Below, in pieces: positions 39,946-41,774 of a DNA stretch of 41,774 nt. Source of the DNA: Bacillota bacterium (GTDB lineage Bacteria; Bacillota; Clostridia; Oscillospirales; Oscillospiraceae); the NCBI GenBank assembly GCA_023402075.1, contig JAEXCS010000032.1, positions 1-41,774 of the forward strand. The letters are read 5' to 3'. Within the stretch, counting starts at the first letter, position 1. Each line of letters begins with the position of its first letter. The position numbers and the translations under genes were made by a program. A model generated the notes under the pieces. That model was not told where the DNA came from, ran no database searches, and saw only the letters and a program-made list of their open reading frames with translations.

Positions 39946-41757
39946 ATGACCGATCAGTCTCATATTCGAAACTTTTCCATCATCGCCCACATCGACCACG
40001 GCAAATCCACGCTGGCCGACCGGCTGCTTGAAAAATGCGAGGCCGTCTCCGCCCGGGAGATGTCCAGCCAGCTTCTGGACAACATGGATTTGGAACGGGA
40101 GCGGGGCATTACCATCAAGGCCCGCGCCGTGAAGCTGAACTACAAGGCACAGGACGGCGAGGTTTACGAGCTGAACCTTATCGACACCCCCGGCCACGTG
40201 GACTTCAACTACGAGGTTTCCCGTTCTCTTGCCGCCTGCGAGGGGGCCGTTCTGGTGGTGGACTCCACTCAGGGCGTGGAGGCACAGACCCTTGCCAACA
40301 CCTATCTTGCCATGGAGCACAATCTGGAGATTTTGCCGGTATTCAACAAAATTGACCTGCCCGCCGCCGACCCCAAAAAGGCCAAGCAGGAGGTGGAGGA
40401 CATCATCGGCCTGCCCGCTGTTGACGCGCCGGAGATTTCGGCGAAAATGGGCATTAACATCGACGCGGTGCTGGAGGACGTGGTGAAAAATGTCCCCGCC
40501 CCCAAAGGGGACCGGGCCGCCCCGCTGAAAGCCCTGATTTTTGACAGCCAGTACGACGCATACCGGGGTGTGGTGGTCTATCTGCGTGTGATGGACGGAA
40601 CTCTGCGCCCGGGGATGCAGGTGAAAATGATGGCTTCCGGCGCGGTGTACAGCATCGTGGAGTGCGGCCATCTGCTGCCGCTGGGACTGGAGCCTTGCAA
40701 CACGCTGGAAGCCGGCGAGGTAGGCTATTTCACCGCCAGTATCAAAAATGTGAAGGACACCCGTGTGGGTGACACCGTGACGGGGGCGGAGCGCCCGGCA
40801 ACAGAGCCGCTTCCCGGCTATCGCCCGGCGCAGGCCATGGTTTACTGCGGCATCTACACCGAGGACGGGTCCAAATATCCCGACCTGCGGGATGCCCTTG
40901 ACAAGCTCAAACTGAACGACGCGTCTCTTTCCTTCGAACCGGAGTCCTCTGCGGCGCTGGGCTTTGGCTTCCGATGCGGCTTTTTGGGAATGCTGCACAT
41001 GGAGGTCATCCAAGAGCGGCTGGAACGGGAGTTTGACCTGGATTTGGTGACGACCCTCCCCTCCGTTATCTATCATGTGACGAAAACCGACGGGGCGGAG
41101 CTTACCGTAGACAATCCCCACAACTATCCCGACCCCGCCGCCATCTTGGACGCGCAGGAGCCTTATGTAAAGGTGTCCATTATCAGCCCCAATGAATATG
41201 TGGGCAACATCATGCCCATGTGCCAGAACCGACGCGGCGAGTTTAAGGATATGCAGTATCTGGACACGAATCTGGTGGAGCTGCACTATCAAATGCCTCT
41301 CAACGAAATCATCTACGACTTTTTTGACACGCTGAAAGCCAACACCAAGGGCTATGCTTCCTTGGACTATGAGCTTTCCGGATATCGCCCCAGCGACCTT
41401 GTGAAGGTGGATTTGCTGCTCAACGGCGACCATGTGGATGCGTTGTCCTTCATTGCCCACCGGGACAAAGCCTATCCCCGGGCACGGCGGCTATGCGAAA
41501 AACTGAAAGACAACATTCCCCGCCAGCTGTTTGAAATCCCCATTCAGGCGGCCATCGGCGGCCGGGTCATCGCCCGGGAGACGGTGAAGGCCATGCGCAA
41601 GGACGTGCTTGCCAAGTGCTACGGCGGAGACATCACCCGAAAGAAAAAACTGCTGGAAAAGCAGAAGGAAGGCAAAAAGAAAATGCGCTCTCTGGGCACC
41701 GTTCAGGTCCCCACGGAGGCATTTCTGGCTGTTCTCAAGCTGGACGGTGACGAATAA
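39946..41757 (+). CDS. lepA: Elongation factor 4 (LepA) GTPase
   Basis: 603 residues, complete. The G domain has IAHIDHGKSTLADRLLE (G1), RERGITIKARAV (G2), DTPGHVDFNYEVSRSLAACE (G3) and VFNKIDLP (G4). The LepA-specific C-terminal domain includes SLDYELSGYRPSDLVKVDLL, IPRQLFEIPIQAAIGG and DITRKKKLLEKQKEGKKKM. It acts on ribosomes during initiation or stalled elongation. AAGGAGG lies 10 bases before ATG 39946. It follows the SGNH gene by 48 bases with no clear terminator. The window ends 17 bases after its stop. Confidence 0.98.
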   Translation: MTDQSHIRNFSIIAHIDHGKSTLADRLLEKCEAVSAREMSSQLLDNMDLERERGITIKARAVKLNYKAQDGEVYELNLIDTPGHVDFNYEVSRSLAACEGAVLVVDSTQGVEAQTLANTYLAMEHNLEILPVFNKIDLPAADPKKAKQEVEDIIGLPAVDAPEISAKMGINIDAVLEDVVKNVPAPKGDRAAPLKALIFDSQYDAYRGVVVYLRVMDGTLRPGMQVKMMASGAVYSIVECGHLLPLGLEPCNTLEAGEVGYFTASIKNVKDTRVGDTVTGAERPATEPLPGYRPAQAMVYCGIYTEDGSKYPDLRDALDKLKLNDASLSFEPESSAALGFGFRCGFLGMLHMEVIQERLEREFDLDLVTTLPSVIYHVTKTDGAELTVDNPHNYPDPAAILDAQEPYVKVSIISPNEYVGNIMPMCQNRRGEFKDMQYLDTNLVELHYQMPLNEIIYDFFDTLKANTKGYASLDYELSGYRPSDLVKVDLLLNGDHVDALSFIAHRDKAYPRARRLCEKLKDNIPRQLFEIPIQAAIGGRVIARETVKAMRKDVLAKCYGGDITRKKKLLEKQKEGKKKMRSLGTVQVPTEAFLAVLKLDGDE

Positions 41758-41774
41758 ATTTTTCCGAAAGCCGG

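Noticed and set aside
39703..41460. Minus-strand open frame of about 585 codons over lepA
   Set aside because: Antisense to an unmistakable LepA; no supporting signal.
1..41774. tRNA, rRNA, CRISPR arrays, prophage or insertion sequences
   Set aside because: None was recognised on either strand by eye; an automated search for tRNA and Rfam families would settle small RNAs.

Overview
This is a GC-rich, gene-dense chromosomal segment from an anaerobic, low-redox Gram-positive bacterium. Clostridia is the best fit, and an Oscillospiraceae-like (clostridial cluster IV) butyrate or amino-acid fermenter is my inference. The evidence is an electron-transfer flavoprotein, a family I CoA transferase, a Rex-type operator, SepF plus DivIVA division proteins, an LCP wall-teichoic-acid-type ligase, S-layer-type repeats, a DUF1540 Cys-rich peptide and a MutS/MutL/MiaA/Hfq cluster without MutH. 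I see no rRNA, tRNA, CRISPR array, insertion sequence or phage gene. 37 protein genes are called; the first is cut by the window edge.

Layout. (1) 1-6100: the 3' end of etfA, then a separate unit of a FabZ-like hot-dog dehydratase, a Pct/YdiF-like CoA transferase and a complete TRAP transporter of the TakP/FcbT type (DctP, DctQ, DctM). It is preceded by a near-perfect Rex operator. It reads as a redox-controlled module for importing an organic acid, activating it to a CoA thioester and dehydrating it, with reduction probably by the acyl-CoA dehydrogenase/ETF system to the left. (2) 6100-7400: a DUF1540 peptide and a TauE/SafE exporter split into two overlapping half-genes. (3) 7400-13160: a TetR repressor divergent from a large secreted helical protein and an MMPL/RND exporter, with facing promoters and palindromes. 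(4) 13300-21000: an envelope block. On the minus strand are a secreted degenerate NodB-like protein, a response regulator, a sensor kinase and an HtrA protease; on the plus strand are an LCP protein and an SLH-transglutaminase protein. (5) 21000-22600: lspA-rluD on the minus strand. (6) 22650-36500: a long co-directional housekeeping run: miaB, an MBL hydrolase, mutS, a CPBP protease, mutL, DUF6440, miaA, hfq, an HlyD-like protein, yggS, sepF, divIVA and a HAD phosphatase. (7) 36500-41757: an XRE regulator, an MBOAT acyltransferase and an SGNH/AlgJ-like partner, then lepA.

The most interesting parts are the Rex-controlled import/activation unit, the TetR-secreted protein-MMPL unit whose secreted partner carries an AT-richer insert of two diverged repeats, the catalytically dead-looking deacetylase beside a two-component system, and the XRE-MBOAT-SGNH unit preceded by an 18-bp perfect inverted repeat. 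None can be claimed as wholly new from sequence alone. Functions are read by eye from motifs; no database search was run.
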